Shown here piece after piece: positions 41,318 through 55,200 of a DNA stretch of 64,000 nucleotides; positions within the stretch are counted from its first letter, which is position 1, and each line of letters opens with the position of its first letter. Location of the stretch: the NCBI RefSeq assembly GCF_036588685.1, contig NC_086378.1, positions 80,679,127 through 80,743,126 on the forward strand, read 5' to 3'. The position numbers were made by a program, and so were the translations under genes. The DNA comes from Mytilus trossulus (lineage: Eukaryota > Mollusca > Bivalvia > Mytilida > Mytilidae). The notes below the pieces were generated by a model, which saw only the letters and a program-made list of their open reading frames with translations, did not search any database and was not told the DNA's origin.

Positions 41318-42061
41318 GATCAAAGTTTTGTTTTGCATGCTTTAATGGAAGAGCTGTAATCCCAATCTTCATATTCATATTACATTCAATGCATGTACAA
41401 CACTTTCAATTGTTGAAATACTTGGGGTTTGTTCGACAGAACTTCGATCAAAATTTACTATTTTCGGTATTCAGTGTCCAAGTTCCTGCACATATATTTT
41501 GATATATTAGAGTTCTGTAAGACTTTAAAAAAATTGCTTGCTTTTTTTTAAATTGAAATGAATACAGTATTCTATTTGTAACTGGTGTATTGTTAAAAGA
41601 TTATTTTGAAATTAAAAAAAAACTCGAATCATGTTAGACGTTCTTTAAACATCTCCTTACCTTATTATACATACCTACATCAGCAGACACTTTTTAAAAT
41701 TATGGAGTCAAGGGCCTTTTAAAATAACGTTTTTCCTGTTTATTGACAAATGAACTTTCAACTTTCCAAAGAAGGTTTCCTTCGTTAATAAGTTTAAGAT
41801 CCAATGAATCACATTGTCACAAATTCAACAAATATGACAGTTATGTAAGTAGACAGCAAAATCAACTATCAATATACATGTACCAATAATAAGATAACTC
41901 GAGATGTGAATACGTTTTACATTAAATTATGAATGAAAAGGCATATACAATGAAATGTGATCAAGGAACAGCCCCTAGATTTAAATTTTATATATGCCTT
42001 CCCATTGACTAACCGTTAATTAGAATTTGACTGAATTCGTCGATGTTTTGATTTTAAGAAA

Positions 42062-42143
42062 GACTATACGCTCCTTTGTTTTATAAAGCGAAGGTTTAAT
42101 AAGACTATACGCTCCTTTGTTTTATAAAGCGAAGGTTTAATTA
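42062..42143. repeat. Tandem duplication of a 41-bp unit
   Basis: GACTATACGCTCCTTTGTTT and the following TATAAAGCGAAGGTTTAATA occur twice in succession without a mismatch. Nothing coding; 41520-42060 and 42150-42700 are otherwise unassigned. Confidence 0.85.
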
Positions 42144-42729
42144 TAAGATGATTTGGTATCTGTCTATTCGTCCCTTCGTTCGATTTTATATTTGGTTCTG
42201 CTCCTAAATTGCTAACATGATAAATTTGCAGAATATAACTTACAAAAAGTATCTTTGAACTTTTGTAACTCATATTTTACTTTCTCATTCAAATAAATTT
42301 TGCTGTTTACTCTAGCATGGGACTCCAGCACACGCAAAATTAAAACACAGTAAGTTTTGTTAATTCTAAGAAACTCCAAAGGAGACCACACAATTATGTC
42401 TTCAACATTTGTTTCAGGTATATATGTATTGGACAAAATTATTATATGGAAAATACACGTATGGTGGTATGCTCGGAGTAAATAAGTATATACTCTTTGG
42501 TTTTTAACGAGCTGGAGTATATGTGTTTTAAGACAATAGAGTAAATTTTTGAATAAACTTGAAAAACCGCCTGAAAACAAATTAGTTTAATTTTGGTGTA
42601 CTTGGTATTTTAGCTTGAGTCAATTAAAAGTTTCTTATCCTGTCAATCTTTTCTCCTGTTAGTGAAACCACATGCAATTGAAAATGATACTTTTGTTTTC
42701 TTTTTCCCTTGATTTCGGTCCATCTATCC

Positions 42730-42920
42730 CGCTTATGAATAAAACTTTTGGTGAAGTTGAAGTCCAATTAACTTGCAACTTTGTACACATTTTTCCTATG
42801 ATTTTATCTTTCTAATTGTAATGCCAAATTAGAGATTTGACCCCAATTTTATGGTCCACTGAACATAGAAAGTGATAGTGCGGGCGGGCATTCGTGTATT
42901 TTGACATTATTGTTTATCAT
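42730..42920 (+). repeat. Single-unit relative of the 169-bp repeat
   Basis: ACTTTTGGTGAAGTTGAAGT, TTCTAATTGTAATGCCAAAT and TTTATGGTCCACTGAACATA match the unit at 35700-36720. The end GATAGTGCGGGCGGGCATTC is the family's usual boundary. Confidence 0.75.
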
Positions 42921-43239
42921 CTTCTAATTTCTACTTATTTTCACCTAGTTGATGTGTTCTTGTTTCTTCTTCGTACTCGTAAACATACAAAAACAGAAGT
43001 GTATACGTGCTGTCACACAATATTTTAAAAAAGATCATTTGATTACAATTTTAATCACCAAAAGATACGTGTGTAGTAAAAAAACTGACTGTTAACGGAT
43101 CATTTAGATATTTCTGGGAGTTGTTTTCCAAAGTCGAAGACGATATATTGTTTGCGTAGGGAAAAATCGATAATAACCACGCAAACATGTGTTTACATTA
43201 ATTTTCAACTAGTGAGTAAAATGTAATGTAAAAAATAAT

Positions 43240-43345
43240 ATAAAACAGATATAGGAAGATGTGGTGTGAGTGCCAATGAGACAACTCTCCATCCAAATAA
43301 CAATTTAAAAAGTAAACCATTATAGGTTAAAGTCCAAATCTTTCT
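43240..43345 (+). repeat. Common bivalve dispersed repeat fragment
   Basis: GATATAGGAAGATGTGGTGT, GAGTGCCAATGAGACAACTC and TCCATCCAAATAACAATTTA: a well-recognised mollusc repeat. 43350-44170 around it shows no gene beyond an unsupported 76-codon frame and an R2 scrap at 43840-43890. Confidence 0.75.
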
Positions 43346-44170
43346 CAATTTTTAGAATCTCTTAAGTTTTGTATATCTTAAAGGGTATAACTTTATGAAG
43401 CTTACAGTAAAGTTACTTTCAAAATACCTACACGTTTTGTTATGACCATACGCATATGATCCGAATACTCATATGGTTTGAATCATGTATACAACATAAG
43501 GTTACGTTACAACATCAGAGAGAATATAAGAAACACGATTTCAGAGAAAGAGGCATAACTCCACCCTTTTTTGTTGTGTTTATATCTATTTTAACGTTTA
43601 ACATGTTTAAAGACCTAGATTACAATATTCACAACCAAAATAGTGTTTTTCTTGTTATTGCTTCCCAACAAATGTATATTGACTAAACATCAACTCAACT
43701 TGTTCTTATACATTTATAACTTTTGTTATGAACAATCTTAAACTTGTTGTCATATCAGACGTGTCGGTCCTGTTAATCGTGACTTTAAGACAAAAGTTCT
43801 ACACAAATACCAAACGTCAAGTTTAATTTAAAACGTAATGTCCCTGTTCAAATGGGAAAATCAAAAGCTCAAACATATCAAACGAGCGAACAAAAAAACT
43901 CTCTTTACATGTAAATATGATAAAGTGATTTCTCTTGTTTTTTGGTTTTATATGCATCTTAAAAAAAAATTAGAACAACATAAAGATTTTCAATAAGGAA
44001 GTGATTGACGCGGGGATGTTAAATTTGCTAAATAGTAGAAGAAAAAGGCGAAATAAAAAAAATATTCATTAATACACGAGTAACAGGACTACATGATAAA
44101 ATTTGAGTTATCTTCAGCGAGAGATAAGATTAAGTACGCAATGTTGGACAAAATCATTACAACATACTAG

Positions 44171-45567
44171 CAATAAGTGTCGACAAAATATAAGTGAAAT
44201 CACAATAATTGAGGTTAAGTTATAAGTGACATCACAATAATTCATGATACGTTATTAGTGACATCACAATACGTGACGACAAGTTATAAGTGATTTCACA
44301 ATACGTGACGATAAGTTATAAGTGACTTCACAATACGTGAGGATACGTTATCATTCACATCAAAATACGTGACGATAAGTTATTAGGGACATCACAATAA
44401 TTGATGATAAGTTATTATTGGCATCATAATAAGTGACGATAAGTTATAAGTGACATCACAGTACGTGACGAAAAGTTATAAGTGACTTCACAATACGTGA
44501 CGATAAGTAATAAGAGACTTCACAAAACGTGAGGATAAGTTATTAGTGACATCACAATACGTGACGATAAGTTATTAGTGACATCACAAAACGTGACAAT
44601 AAGTTTTAAGTGACATTACAATAATTGATGATAAGTTATTAGTGACATCACAATACGTGACGATAAGTTATTAGTGACATCACATTACGTGACGATAAGT
44701 TATAACTGACATCGCAATACGTGACAATCAGTTATTAGTGACATCACAATACGTGACGATAATTTATTAGTGACATCACAATACGTGACGATAAGTTATA
44801 AGTGACTTCACAATGATTTAGGATAAGCTATCATTGACATCAAAATACGTGACGATAAGTTATTAGTGACATCACAATACGTGACGATAAGTTATTAGTG
44901 ACTTCACAATACGTAACGATAAGTTATAAGTGACATCACAAAACGTGACAATAAGTTATAAGTGACGTTACAATAATTGATGATAAGTTATAAGTGACAT
45001 CACAATACGTGACGATTAGTTATTAGTGACATCACAATAAGTGATGATAAGTTATTAGTGACATTGCAATACGTGAGGATAAGTTATTAGTGACATCACA
45101 ATACGTGACGATAAGTTATAAGTGACATCACAATACGTGACGATAAGTTATAAGTGACATCACAAAACGTGAGGATAAGTTATTAGTGACATCACAATAC
45201 GTGACGATTAGTTATTAGTGACATCACAATAATTGATGATAAGTTATAAGTGACATCACAATACGTGACGATAAGTTATTAGTGACATTACAATAATTGA
45301 TAATAAGTTATTAGTGACGATAAGTTATTAGTGACTTCACAATACGTGACGATAAGTTATTAGTGACTTCACAATACGTGACGATAAGTTATTAGTGACT
45401 TCACAATACGTGACGATAAGTTATTAGTGACATCACAATACGTGACGATAAGTTATAAGTGACTTCACAATGATTTAGGATAAGTTATCATTGACATCAC
45501 AATAATTGACGATAAGTTATAAGTGACTTCACAATATTTGATGATAATTTATCATTGACATCACAAT
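44171..45567. repeat. 32-bp satellite, about 43 degenerate copies
   Basis: Consensus GATAAGTTATTAGTGACATC followed by ACAATACGTGAC, 32 bp. Monomers differ often (TATAAG for TATTAG, ACTTCA for ACATCA, AATAATTGATGA for AATACGTGACGA), so it is older or less homogenised than the 82-bp array. One monomer near 45310 is shortened. Variant types alternate in patches, for example three successive ACTTCA units at about 45325-45420. It is not coding and there are no spacers. Confidence 0.95.
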
Positions 45568-45594
45568 TACAGTTATCGAAGGTACCAGACTTAT

Positions 45595-45925
45595 AAATTA
45601 AGGCAACAGTAGTATACCGCTGTTCGAAATTCATAATTCGATTGAGAAAAAACTAATTTGGGAAACAAGCTCAAATTAAGGGAAACGCTTCAAATACAAG
45701 AGGAGAACTGCGACGTAACAGAAACACAGCACTAAAATGTAACATACACAGAAACGAACCATAATATAAAAATGGCAATTCATAATGCCAGATGCGCGTT
45801 TCGCCTACATAAGACTCACCAGTGACGCTCAGATCAAAATAGGAATAAAGCCGTAAACAAGTACGAAGTTGAAGAGCATTGAGGACCCAAATTCTGAAGA
45901 AGTTGTGCCTAATAAGTAAGAATAA
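45595..45925 (-). repeat. R2 fragment followed by a decayed hammerhead-type repeat
   Basis: 45600-45760 is R2 (GGCAACAGTAGTATACCGCT, GGAGAACTGCGACGTAACAG). 45776-45925 is a hammerhead-type copy on the minus strand: GAGCGTCACTGGTGAGTCTT, then GGCGAAACGCGCATCTGGC. The core reads CTGGTGA (A to G) with stem II altered, so it is probably inactive. Confidence 0.7.
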
Positions 45926-46284
45926 GTTATCAACAAAATCGCAATAAGTGAGGAGGAGTTCTAATGTCAATACAATGTACACTTTACAATTTTAACGTAC
46001 ACCAAATATAGATGACCCTTTGCTTATACATGTTATGATTTCTGATAAACTGAAAAAACTATGCACACTTTTCATTGACCAATGAACTATAAAATGAGGT
46101 TAAGTTCATATGAAACCTGATAGACAGACATATCGCATCTAATAATTTGACATTGAAAATGAGGGTCGGTAAAAGAGGTCATTTCGTTCTTTTTGTGGAT
46201 TTCCATTTTTATGTAGGATGATTACAGCAGCGTCTACATATGGATCCTTCAGTCATTAAGACATTCCAGAGCTTAGCTCTTCTA

Positions 46285-46715
46285 TCATTATTTTCATGAT
46301 AGAGGGTTGCTGATTACAAGAATGTTATTAAACGAAGACTTTCTAGTTAAAGTTGAAAACATATGTTAGAACGTTTCGCAAGTTGTCGTGATATAATTGG
46401 TGTTATTGAATAGTTTGTTGCAACTGATCATGGATATTATCCAAGTGTCGCATCCACAATAACATCTTAACAATAACATTACTGAAGAAGGATTCTGTCC
46501 ACATGTGTACTTACCATGAGCAAAACTACGGGTGTAATGCATGGAAATATCATCATACACATTTGAAATTAGCTTGGATCAATTCTTATTAGTTGGTGAG
46601 GTTTGTGTTGCTCCGTTGTTAGTTTTCTATATACATTTGAAGATTTTTATTTGTCTTTTGTGTTTTTCCTCCTGGTATTGTCAGCTTCCCTTCGAATTAT
46701 GATTTTAAAACGTCT
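46285..46715 (+). repeat. Repeat R1, strongly decayed
   Basis: TTCATGATAGAGGGTTGCTG matches the R1 copy at 17520-17550, and 46595-46710 keeps GGTTTGTGTTGCTCCGTTGT and TGGTATTGTCAGCTTCCCTT. The middle has been replaced or lost. Confidence 0.5.
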
Positions 46716-48320
46716 GTATTATTCAAGGAACAATGCTTGGTAAATATATATATAGAAATCAAATATCTTTTGGGTAGTATGCCAACAAATAATCTACGGG
46801 AAATATTAGTAGTCGGTACTATGATATAGTTAGACAAATTTAAAATTATACATTGTCAGAAATCTGATACTATCTAAAAGCTATTAACAACAGCAATATG
46901 TTTTATTTTAAAGTAACATCAGTTGTGAGTTATAAAATGTAGGGGTATTTTCTAAGTAACTCCATGTTAAAATGCAGGTTCATTGAATTACTGCAACAGT
47001 TTGTATTGCATGGAGGTTGATAGTAGCACTTTGAATAACACCATTTATTGTTATATATAAAACAAGATTAAATCTACCATTTTCTACATTAGAAAATGGC
47101 TGTACCGTGGCAGGAATATGACAGTTGTTATCCATTCGTTGATGTGATTTAGCTTTTGATTTTGATATTTTATTAGAGACATTCTGTTTTGAATTTTCCT
47201 CGGAATTTGAGTATTTTTGTGATTTTACTTTTTACATAGATTTCAGTTAAAGATTATTTAGGTATTTCTTACAGAAAACAATGTTCATTTTTCTCGTACA
47301 AGGTTGATCGTAGACGCGATAATGATAATTTAAACCGGTTTTGGTATACCCTGAGAATTTGCATAGGGTATAACTATTACGATACCAAAAAGTACCTTAG
47401 AATTGGTGCTACGTAACATTTATACAAATCATGATACAACACAAGGCCATTGAGATTTTGTTTACGAATTAAAGAAAAAACAATAAAAATCCTAGATCTC
47501 TTAGGAATGAGAAGTGATACTTAGATTTATTTTCTCCTTTTCGATTCTGAACCCTACATAACTTCGATATTTTGTTCTACTTGGTCCTGTTTTGGGTTCA
47601 AAAACAATTTGAAAATATCATTCAAAATAAACTAAGCAAATACCTATACCTAGTTTGAATGCCTTCTACAGTTTACCACATTATCGTTAGGCTTCCAAAT
47701 AATTTTTTTTATGCAAAAATTCAAAAAAAAATAAAAAAAATACAACACTTAGGATCCAGTCGCGATATACTTTTCACCATGATTATAATTATTCCAGTTA
47801 AGAAAAGATGATACTTGAGATAGTATAAGGAATGATCGTATAACCGCGTGAACGGTTTCAGTACTTATCCATCTTCGGATTTCAATTGTTTGGCTTTGGG
47901 CGTTCCTGATGAAGGTATATCCAGAAAAGCGCTTCGAACACAAGAAATTTATAAAACGTGTTGTTTTCATTTTTTTTAAGAACAGTATCGTTCATTGTTT
48001 TCTTTTGTTTGGTATTATATCTGTATACCAGAGTTAAGTAGATTCTAAATTATTTTTTGTACCTTTTATATTTTGTCATTACACCAATAGGGAATAAAAC
48101 AAATAGGAATGCTCATAAAAACCTTTTCGCTATGATATAGATAAGTAAGCTGAAAATTGCGTTAAACATCAACACCTCATCAATGTATCCACTCTTATTT
48201 ATTAGAAAAAGTACTACGGTATTTTTAATTTTTAATGTTCATTGGTACATGACGATAGAGAGAAATTGATGAACTTCTCACAAAAAGTGTTTAGCAGTGT
48301 ATATATCCATATACAAGCAC
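46716..48320. other. Intergenic sequence with an inverted R2 copy
   Basis: 47085-47245 is inverted R2 (CATTTTCTACATTAGAAAAT, GAATTTTCCTCGGAATTTGA). Otherwise no gene or repeat was recognised; a 73-codon minus-strand frame at 47749-47970 has no motif I know. Confidence 0.5.
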
Positions 48321-49094
48321 TTAAATGTACTTGAACGTCACTTTTCTAGTTTCTTCTTCCATTATTATAACTGACACACGGAGATCAAGTTACAAGATAT
48401 CTGTCTTTTTCTATAAAGTTGCATGGCGACACTTAAACGTTTTTAATGTAAGCAAGTCTTCTTTGACATTTTACATTAATTGTTTTGCATTGAGCTTCAA
48501 TGAAGGTACACTATTTGTCAAAATGCTACAGATGCTTACTATAATTCTCCGTTTCATAGCTAATTGTGTGTACTTTGAGGATTTCATAATATTATGACGT
48601 ATTTCCGAACAAGTATGCTTACAGATTTTTGATATTTCGAAAATAAGTTTATTTTTGGTAAGGATGTCCTTCAAAGCAAAATTTAACAATCATATGTATA
48701 GTGTTTGATTATTGTCGAAACTGTATAACAATATTGTGTAACTTTTAATTACATTTAATGTCTGAAAAGTTTTGTGAAGTTTCTTATTCACATCAAATTC
48801 TTTTTTTCTTTTTTTTTCCATTTCTAACAGATTTCGATCCAGTGAGTGAAATAGATACATGGAAAACTGACCTCTTTTATATTTTCTATCGTATAATAGA
48901 TATATGCTGCAGGGGATTTGTTTAAAAATCATATTCACCTTTATCCCAATCTTCATATCTAAAAGTCATTAAATGCACGCATAAAGCTTTAAACTTATGA
49001 ATAACTACTTCTAGCCACTTTATGTATGCAATTTCTATATCATTAAGTCGACACGCTCCGGTCAACTTTAACGGTCAGTGTTCAAGGTCCCGCA

Positions 49095-49101
49095 TATATA
49101 A
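49095..49101 (+). promoter_or_regulatory. Possible TATA box of SLC23 gene 2
   Basis: TATATAA 71-77 bp before the first codon of the second transporter gene, at the end of a region that is duplicated at 39830-41520 (there ACATATATTTTG). Weak evidence, given local AT-richness. Confidence 0.3.
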
Positions 49102-49171
49102 TTAAAAAAATATTGCACTTCATACATGTCAACATTACCTTCAGATTCATCCGACTATAACCCATTTAATG

Positions 49172-49270
49172 ATGGATGCTTCTATGGGATATGTCCGCCG
49201 ATTGTCAAGTAAAGGTGATATTTTGACGGGATTTGATTTAGCCAATGCGGATATTGTTAAGGACGAGACG
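49172..49270 (+). CDS. SLC23A-like: SLC23 gene 2, exon 1
   Basis: ATG to donor GTAGGA at 49271; 33 codons, phase 0; 18 residues or more match gene 1 exon 1 by eye. The preceding in-frame ATG at 49169 would add one Met. Intron 1 exceeds 9 kb and is full of repeats. Confidence 0.85.
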
Positions 49271-52200
49271 GTAGGACAATAAAAAATTTAGTACATGTAC
49301 AATTAAACAAAAACATATTAATTATTCCTTGATTTTGATAAGAAATGAAGACCTCGTTCGATCTATAAGTTTTGAATTGTTTTATTTGTTATTCTCATCG
49401 GATTTTGTCTAATGCTTATTTCGTTTCTGTGTGTGTTACATTTTAATGTTGTGTCGTTGTTCTATTATATTTAATGCTTTTCCCTCAGTTTTAGTTTGTA
49501 ACCCGTTTTGGTTTTTTTCTATCGATTTATGAGTTTTGAACAGCGGAATACTACTGTTGCCTTTATTTAATGGTGATATACCATTTATATACCAATATGT
49601 GACTTCTGCACTTTGAAAAAGAAGTCATATCGATAATATTTGTGAGTACAGCAGATTTTCTAAAAGCCTATTCAGCATTATGGAGAATTTGTGAAATATA
49701 GTCGTATACCAGTGAATGTTCTTACTGTTTTACAATTAATAAAACAATGCTATAAATTCACACTTTTAAATGGCTGTTTAGCCAATACGTCTATATCAAT
49801 AAGAAGTTTTAGTACAAGTTCACTAAGAAAATTAAAAAAAAACTACTTAAAGAAAATAGTCATCTATGTATATGAACAGTGTTCCTGATAATATATAGAA
49901 AAGAGATTCGGACACATTGAATTTACAAAGTGTTGTTTTCCGTTTTTAGGGAACATATTTTTTTCAAACTTGCACCAGGGATTTTAAGGAACCTGTTAGA
50001 GCGACAAACAAAATAAGCGTGATTATTATAAATCAAGAAATTTAGATTGTTCACTGCTTTATGCTTTACGCTTTACGCTGTGCGCTGCAAAGAGTTTTAG
50101 TGGTATGAGTGGCAAATGTTCTAAGCATATTTAGTTTTTAATATCAGAAAGGATGTTTTTCTAATAATCAAACATGTATCCACTAGATCAAAAATCAAGA
50201 AAATTTTGATCAAAAACTCATTAATTGGCAAATTTAAAAACATTTTGTGTAAAAATAAATAAATAAACAAACATATAGAACTCTGTGACTCATGAAATCA
50301 ATTTCATCTATTTGCATTTTTATATGTTACGTTACACAAATTATGTAACCAGGATTTTGTTGTAAATCCCCTGAAATTTTCGGAGTCTTGTAAAATCACA
50401 AAACAGATTAGTTATTTTATCAATGAAATAATTAAGAAAATTATTACAGATTCTCTGATTCAATTCAGAGAATAATGAGAATTTATTAAGTAAGTAATTT
50501 ATATAATGATAATTTTAAAGGAAAGGAATAATCCCACAAAAGAAGTTATATATACAAAAAAAAAAGTCCGAGGAAAATTCAAAACATGAAAGTTCCTTAT
50601 CAATTGATAATACACATCAAACGCATAAACAACAACGGTCATATTCCTGACTTGGTACAGGCATTTTCAAATAATCGTAGAGAAAGGTGGATTGAACCTG
50701 GTTTTATAGCGCTAAATCTCTCACTTGTATGACAAGAGTAACACTGACCATGTTTTGAGGTTATTTTGTCCTATTTGATTATTTCATGTAGACGCTGTAT
50801 ACAACATGCGAACATAAATATCTAGGATAAAGATGGTGTATGAAAACAATCGGGTAATTAACAATAATGGTAGAAGTTTTATCTCCCGATATCAAAAACA
50901 GGCAATTAGTTTAGATGTGGTCGTTTACATTTAATAACTGTTCATCAATTTTTTTGAATGATTTAAACAATTTGACTTTTTTCTGTCCCTAGGCATATAT
51001 AACCGTAGCTAAGCTCTGCAACGTTCGGTATGGGTTCTGTTCATTGCAAACGGTCGTATTGACACCTTACCATATTAAATTCTTATTTTGCTGATTTGAC
51101 CAAAATTTGCAAATTTGATTTATAACATTCTTAAAGGTATAATCAAATTACTAAAAGTCCAAGTGAAACAAACAACAAAGCCTAGACCTGTTACACTGAA
51201 TCAGCATTTTGTACGTATTTTAGACAACAAGACATATTTTGTCTAACCCTTAAGATGGCAGCTGAAGACTGTATTTCGGTCTTATTACCCGATATAAACA
51301 TGAATATACATAAACAAACAAGCACGTGCTTTGGTATTATTACGATTGTCTAGGTTTGTTGGTTTCATGTTATAGATAAAAAATATATATATATGTATAT
51401 CATTGAATGACGTGCCTAAGAATGATTATTTGTGTAAGCCGAATCATTCAATGAAATGATTATTATGTTTCTCTCTTGTTTTATTGTTAAATGTTGACTT
51501 CACAGAAATTGAATAATTAACTTTCAAGCCAAAAATACATTTGCGTACTAAGAGCTAATTACGACGACATTGGACCTAAATTACTGTTAATAGCTTAATT
51601 TCATTTTTATACTCCTCTTTTATTATTGATTGAAATCAAAACACAATCTTATTTCGACTTGTTGTCTCAATCGAAGCTAATACCTCTTTATAAGTTTTGA
51701 AGTTGCAATCATCACTTCGTTTATATTACGGACACAATCACAAATTGGTTGATCGTTATCGAAAAATCTATTTCACAGATGACAACAGATATGTGCTTTT
51801 TGTCATAACTACAATCCCGTCAAGTTTTTCTCCGAATGTGGCCTTCCGAATGAGACTATTTATCAGGTTGTACCAACATGATCAACACTACATGTGCCAC
51901 ATGATGTGTATCATGGAGCAAATTCCGCTTACCCTTCTCGAACATTTCAGATCAACCTTAGTTTTTGGTTGGGTTCGTGTTTCTCAGTCTTTAGTTTTCT
52001 ATATTGAATGTTTGCACTTTTTTCTTCTGTTTTCTTTTTGTTAAACCTGGCGTTGTCAATTTATTTTCGACTTATGATTTTGAATGTACATTAGATATCT
52101 TTCGCCTCTCCATACGATGGATGTATTCTTCGATGATCTGCAAAACATAAGCCGATCACGAACACGTTACATAACGGTATAATGAATTCACGGACGTGAT

Positions 52201-55200
52201 CCAGCTTAACGATACTAATATTAAACGGAAGTCCTAAACTGATTGAATGAATATATATATACTTTGTATATACAGTAGAAAGTACTGAGCATATGTTGGC
52301 TAATCTATCCAATGGAGAATAAATATATTTTCGGAAAGAATGGGGTATGTAATAAAAATTTAAAAAAAGAGTAAGAAAATAAATAATAGTTGTAAGAATG
52401 TAATGCGTCATCTGAAAAGTCTCTCATTAGTAAAGAAAACAATACACTAGTTATAAATTATCCTTTCTATGTAAATCGAATGAAAAGTAAATGTGTGATT
52501 TAATAAACATTTATGCTATCTAGAGGTCCCAAGTACGATATTGATGAACCTTTTATCGTCAACGAGTAAAGCACGTCATGTTAAAAGATTCCTTTATGAC
52601 CACCGAGTAAATTATTCTCCACGCGATGTCCAACATTCCTCTCTCACTGCCGAATCGAAAATTGTGTACATCACATTTATAAAAGAGAAATCACAAAAAT
52701 ATTGAACTCTGAGAAAATTCAAAAAGAAAAGTCCCTTATCAAATGACAAAATTAAAAACTCGAACACACCAAACGAATGGATAACAACTGTCATATTCCT
52801 GAATTTGTTCAGGCATTTTCTTAGGTAGACAATGGTGGATTAAACGTGGTTTTATAGCTAGCTAAATCTTTCTCTTGTATGACAGTCGCATAAAATTCAA
52901 TTATATTGATAACGATGTGTCAACAAAACAAACAGACATCATAGGTATAAAAGATTGCATCTTCCGACGGTGTCTATTAATGGTTGAGAGTGCGATTTGT
53001 ACCGATTATTAGGTTCAATGCATATTGATATGGTAAAATATCAACTGCGAGACACAATATTAAGTTTTTTTGGTGAGCGCGAGCGCAACAAACGTGTTCA
53101 AAACATCTTTTATTGTGTCGAACTTCCTCGATCCCTCTGTGACAAATGCCCCTATACACAGCATTTGAACTATAATAGATAGTTGTCTCATTGGTAAGCA
53201 TATAACATCATTACTTTCAAATAGAGAAGCTATAAATTTTAAATAATGATAAACTAGATAAAAGTACACAAATACTAAATTAATTATAGAAGAATTTTAA
53301 AGAATATTCGCAATCTTTGAGTGAAAGCTGATATGACATCATTATTAGGCCGTCTTTCACTAAACTGCAGACCTCATTCAGCAATTTATTATAGGAATTA
53401 ATGAAGTCAAATCTTGAGCAATGCTCTATATATTTAAGCAACTAAGTATACCTTCAAGCGGCGTTTATATCATTTTAAAATAAAGAAAGATCACCCCTTT
53501 TGCTTTTTTAAGAAGTAAAATCAGCATGTGCTCGAAACCGAAGACAACTGTATGGTGTTAAAAGAGTTAACTCACATTCCAGCAGCTTAACGTTAACTGA
53601 TGTTATGTTATTTACAAATATGTGGATGAAGTACAGACAAAGAAAATTTACAAAAGTTCTGAACATCAAGCAAAATTTAAAACCAAAAGTCCCTTAAAAA
53701 TCTCAACTTTATTCAACAATAGAAAACAACATCAGGTATATTACTGACTTAGTACAGGCATTTTTGTAAGTATAATATGTTGGTTTAAATCTTGTTAAAA
53801 AGCTAGCTAAACCTCTCACCTGTATGACAGTTGCATACAATTCCATTATATAGACAACAATGAGTTAGCAAATCAAAGAGACAAAACATGTAAAAATGTC
53901 AAAAATAGGGGTACAGCAGTAAACGAAATCTCATTCTTGCGGGGCTTTGTAGATATGATTAATTTCTTTTCTTTTAAATAACTAGACATCTTTATAATTT
54001 TATAAATCATATTTTTATTGAGGTCGTAAACTACATTAAAATTAACTATCTTGGAAAATGTGAGCTTTTTATCATATTTAAAGAAATCTTTCGACAATAT
54101 TCAATTCTAGTTATTCGAATTTATATTGATAAATTGTCGAGAAATACACGAATGTCTGTAATAGAGGCCTCTAATCCGTTTATCTTGAGCGACTGAATTA
54201 TCGAACCTAGTTTTGACTGATAAATAGCGTATGATACTGATGAATTTATCAAATTACAACCGAACTGCCTGCTAATAGTGAATACATTACAAAAATCCCT
54301 TCTTGTAAATATAAGAAATAAACACAATCATGTCAACATCGCGGTTAACCATTGAGCGGCATGTACATATTTATTTACCTATATGTATGATTAACAATCT
54401 TCTCAAATAAAATTGTGCTGTTTATTATCCTTGAACTATCTCAAGTACAACACATATATTCATATTTGTCACTTACCTTTTACCTAGATGTGTTAGATAT
54501 ATCAGACAAAAAAATAACGTCTGTGACACTAGTAACAGCGACCTGACGAGATAGTATGAGGATATGTATCTGTTGATAAACATTTTCAATTCGTTACATA
54601 TCGGGTGATGTAATGTATGATTAGAAAGTATCTTTGTTTGTTCACTTGTTGGCTCATTTGTTATTGTTGCGTAGTATTATTTGTACAACTTTAAAAAAGT
54701 AAAACTATTTATTAATACAACTACAGAATCGAAATAATACCAATGTTAAAGGCGATTTCTTGATGGTAAATCTGCAGAATTTAAAAAATACCGAAAATGA
54801 AGCGTTCACACATTGCCAGCCCTAGCTTCCGTTAAAGATTTTGTTTAAAAGCGTTACAACACGAAAGTGAAATAGATCGGATTACTATTCTAAGACTCAA
54901 TTCTATGGAATATCTGCTTATTGTCTGAACGCAGTCGTATTTGTTTTAAAAATTGTTACCTGATATTGCTGCATGACAAAGAGTAAAATTTAACATCAAC
55001 AATGAACTAAACCGATACCGTTCAGATATTTCAAAAGCCCAACAAAATGTGCAACACTTTAAACAGATTGCATAAAAATAACATATCGGGTTTGGTTATG
55101 AACAATTGACAGTTGAGAGAAAGTTCTATATAAATATTTACAACAGAAATATCATGATATATATTTCATTTTTCGACACGATTTTAAAATCTGTTAGTTT

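Larger units (their letters stand above)
39830..41520 (+). repeat. Degenerate copy of the region upstream of SLC23 gene 2
   Basis: Matches 48320-49110 in order: GTATGGCGACACTAAAAACG against GCATGGCGACACTTAAACGT, TATGACGTATTTCGGAA against TATGACGTATTTCCGAA, GATCCAGTAAATGAAATAGT against GATCCAGTGAGTGAAATAGA, ATATGCTACAGGGAA against ATATGCTGCAGGGGA, and TCAGTGTCCAAGTTCCTGCA against TCAGTGTTCAAGGTCCCGCA. It is interrupted by R3 copy 2 and by a hairpin. No exon 1 follows it. Confidence 0.65.
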
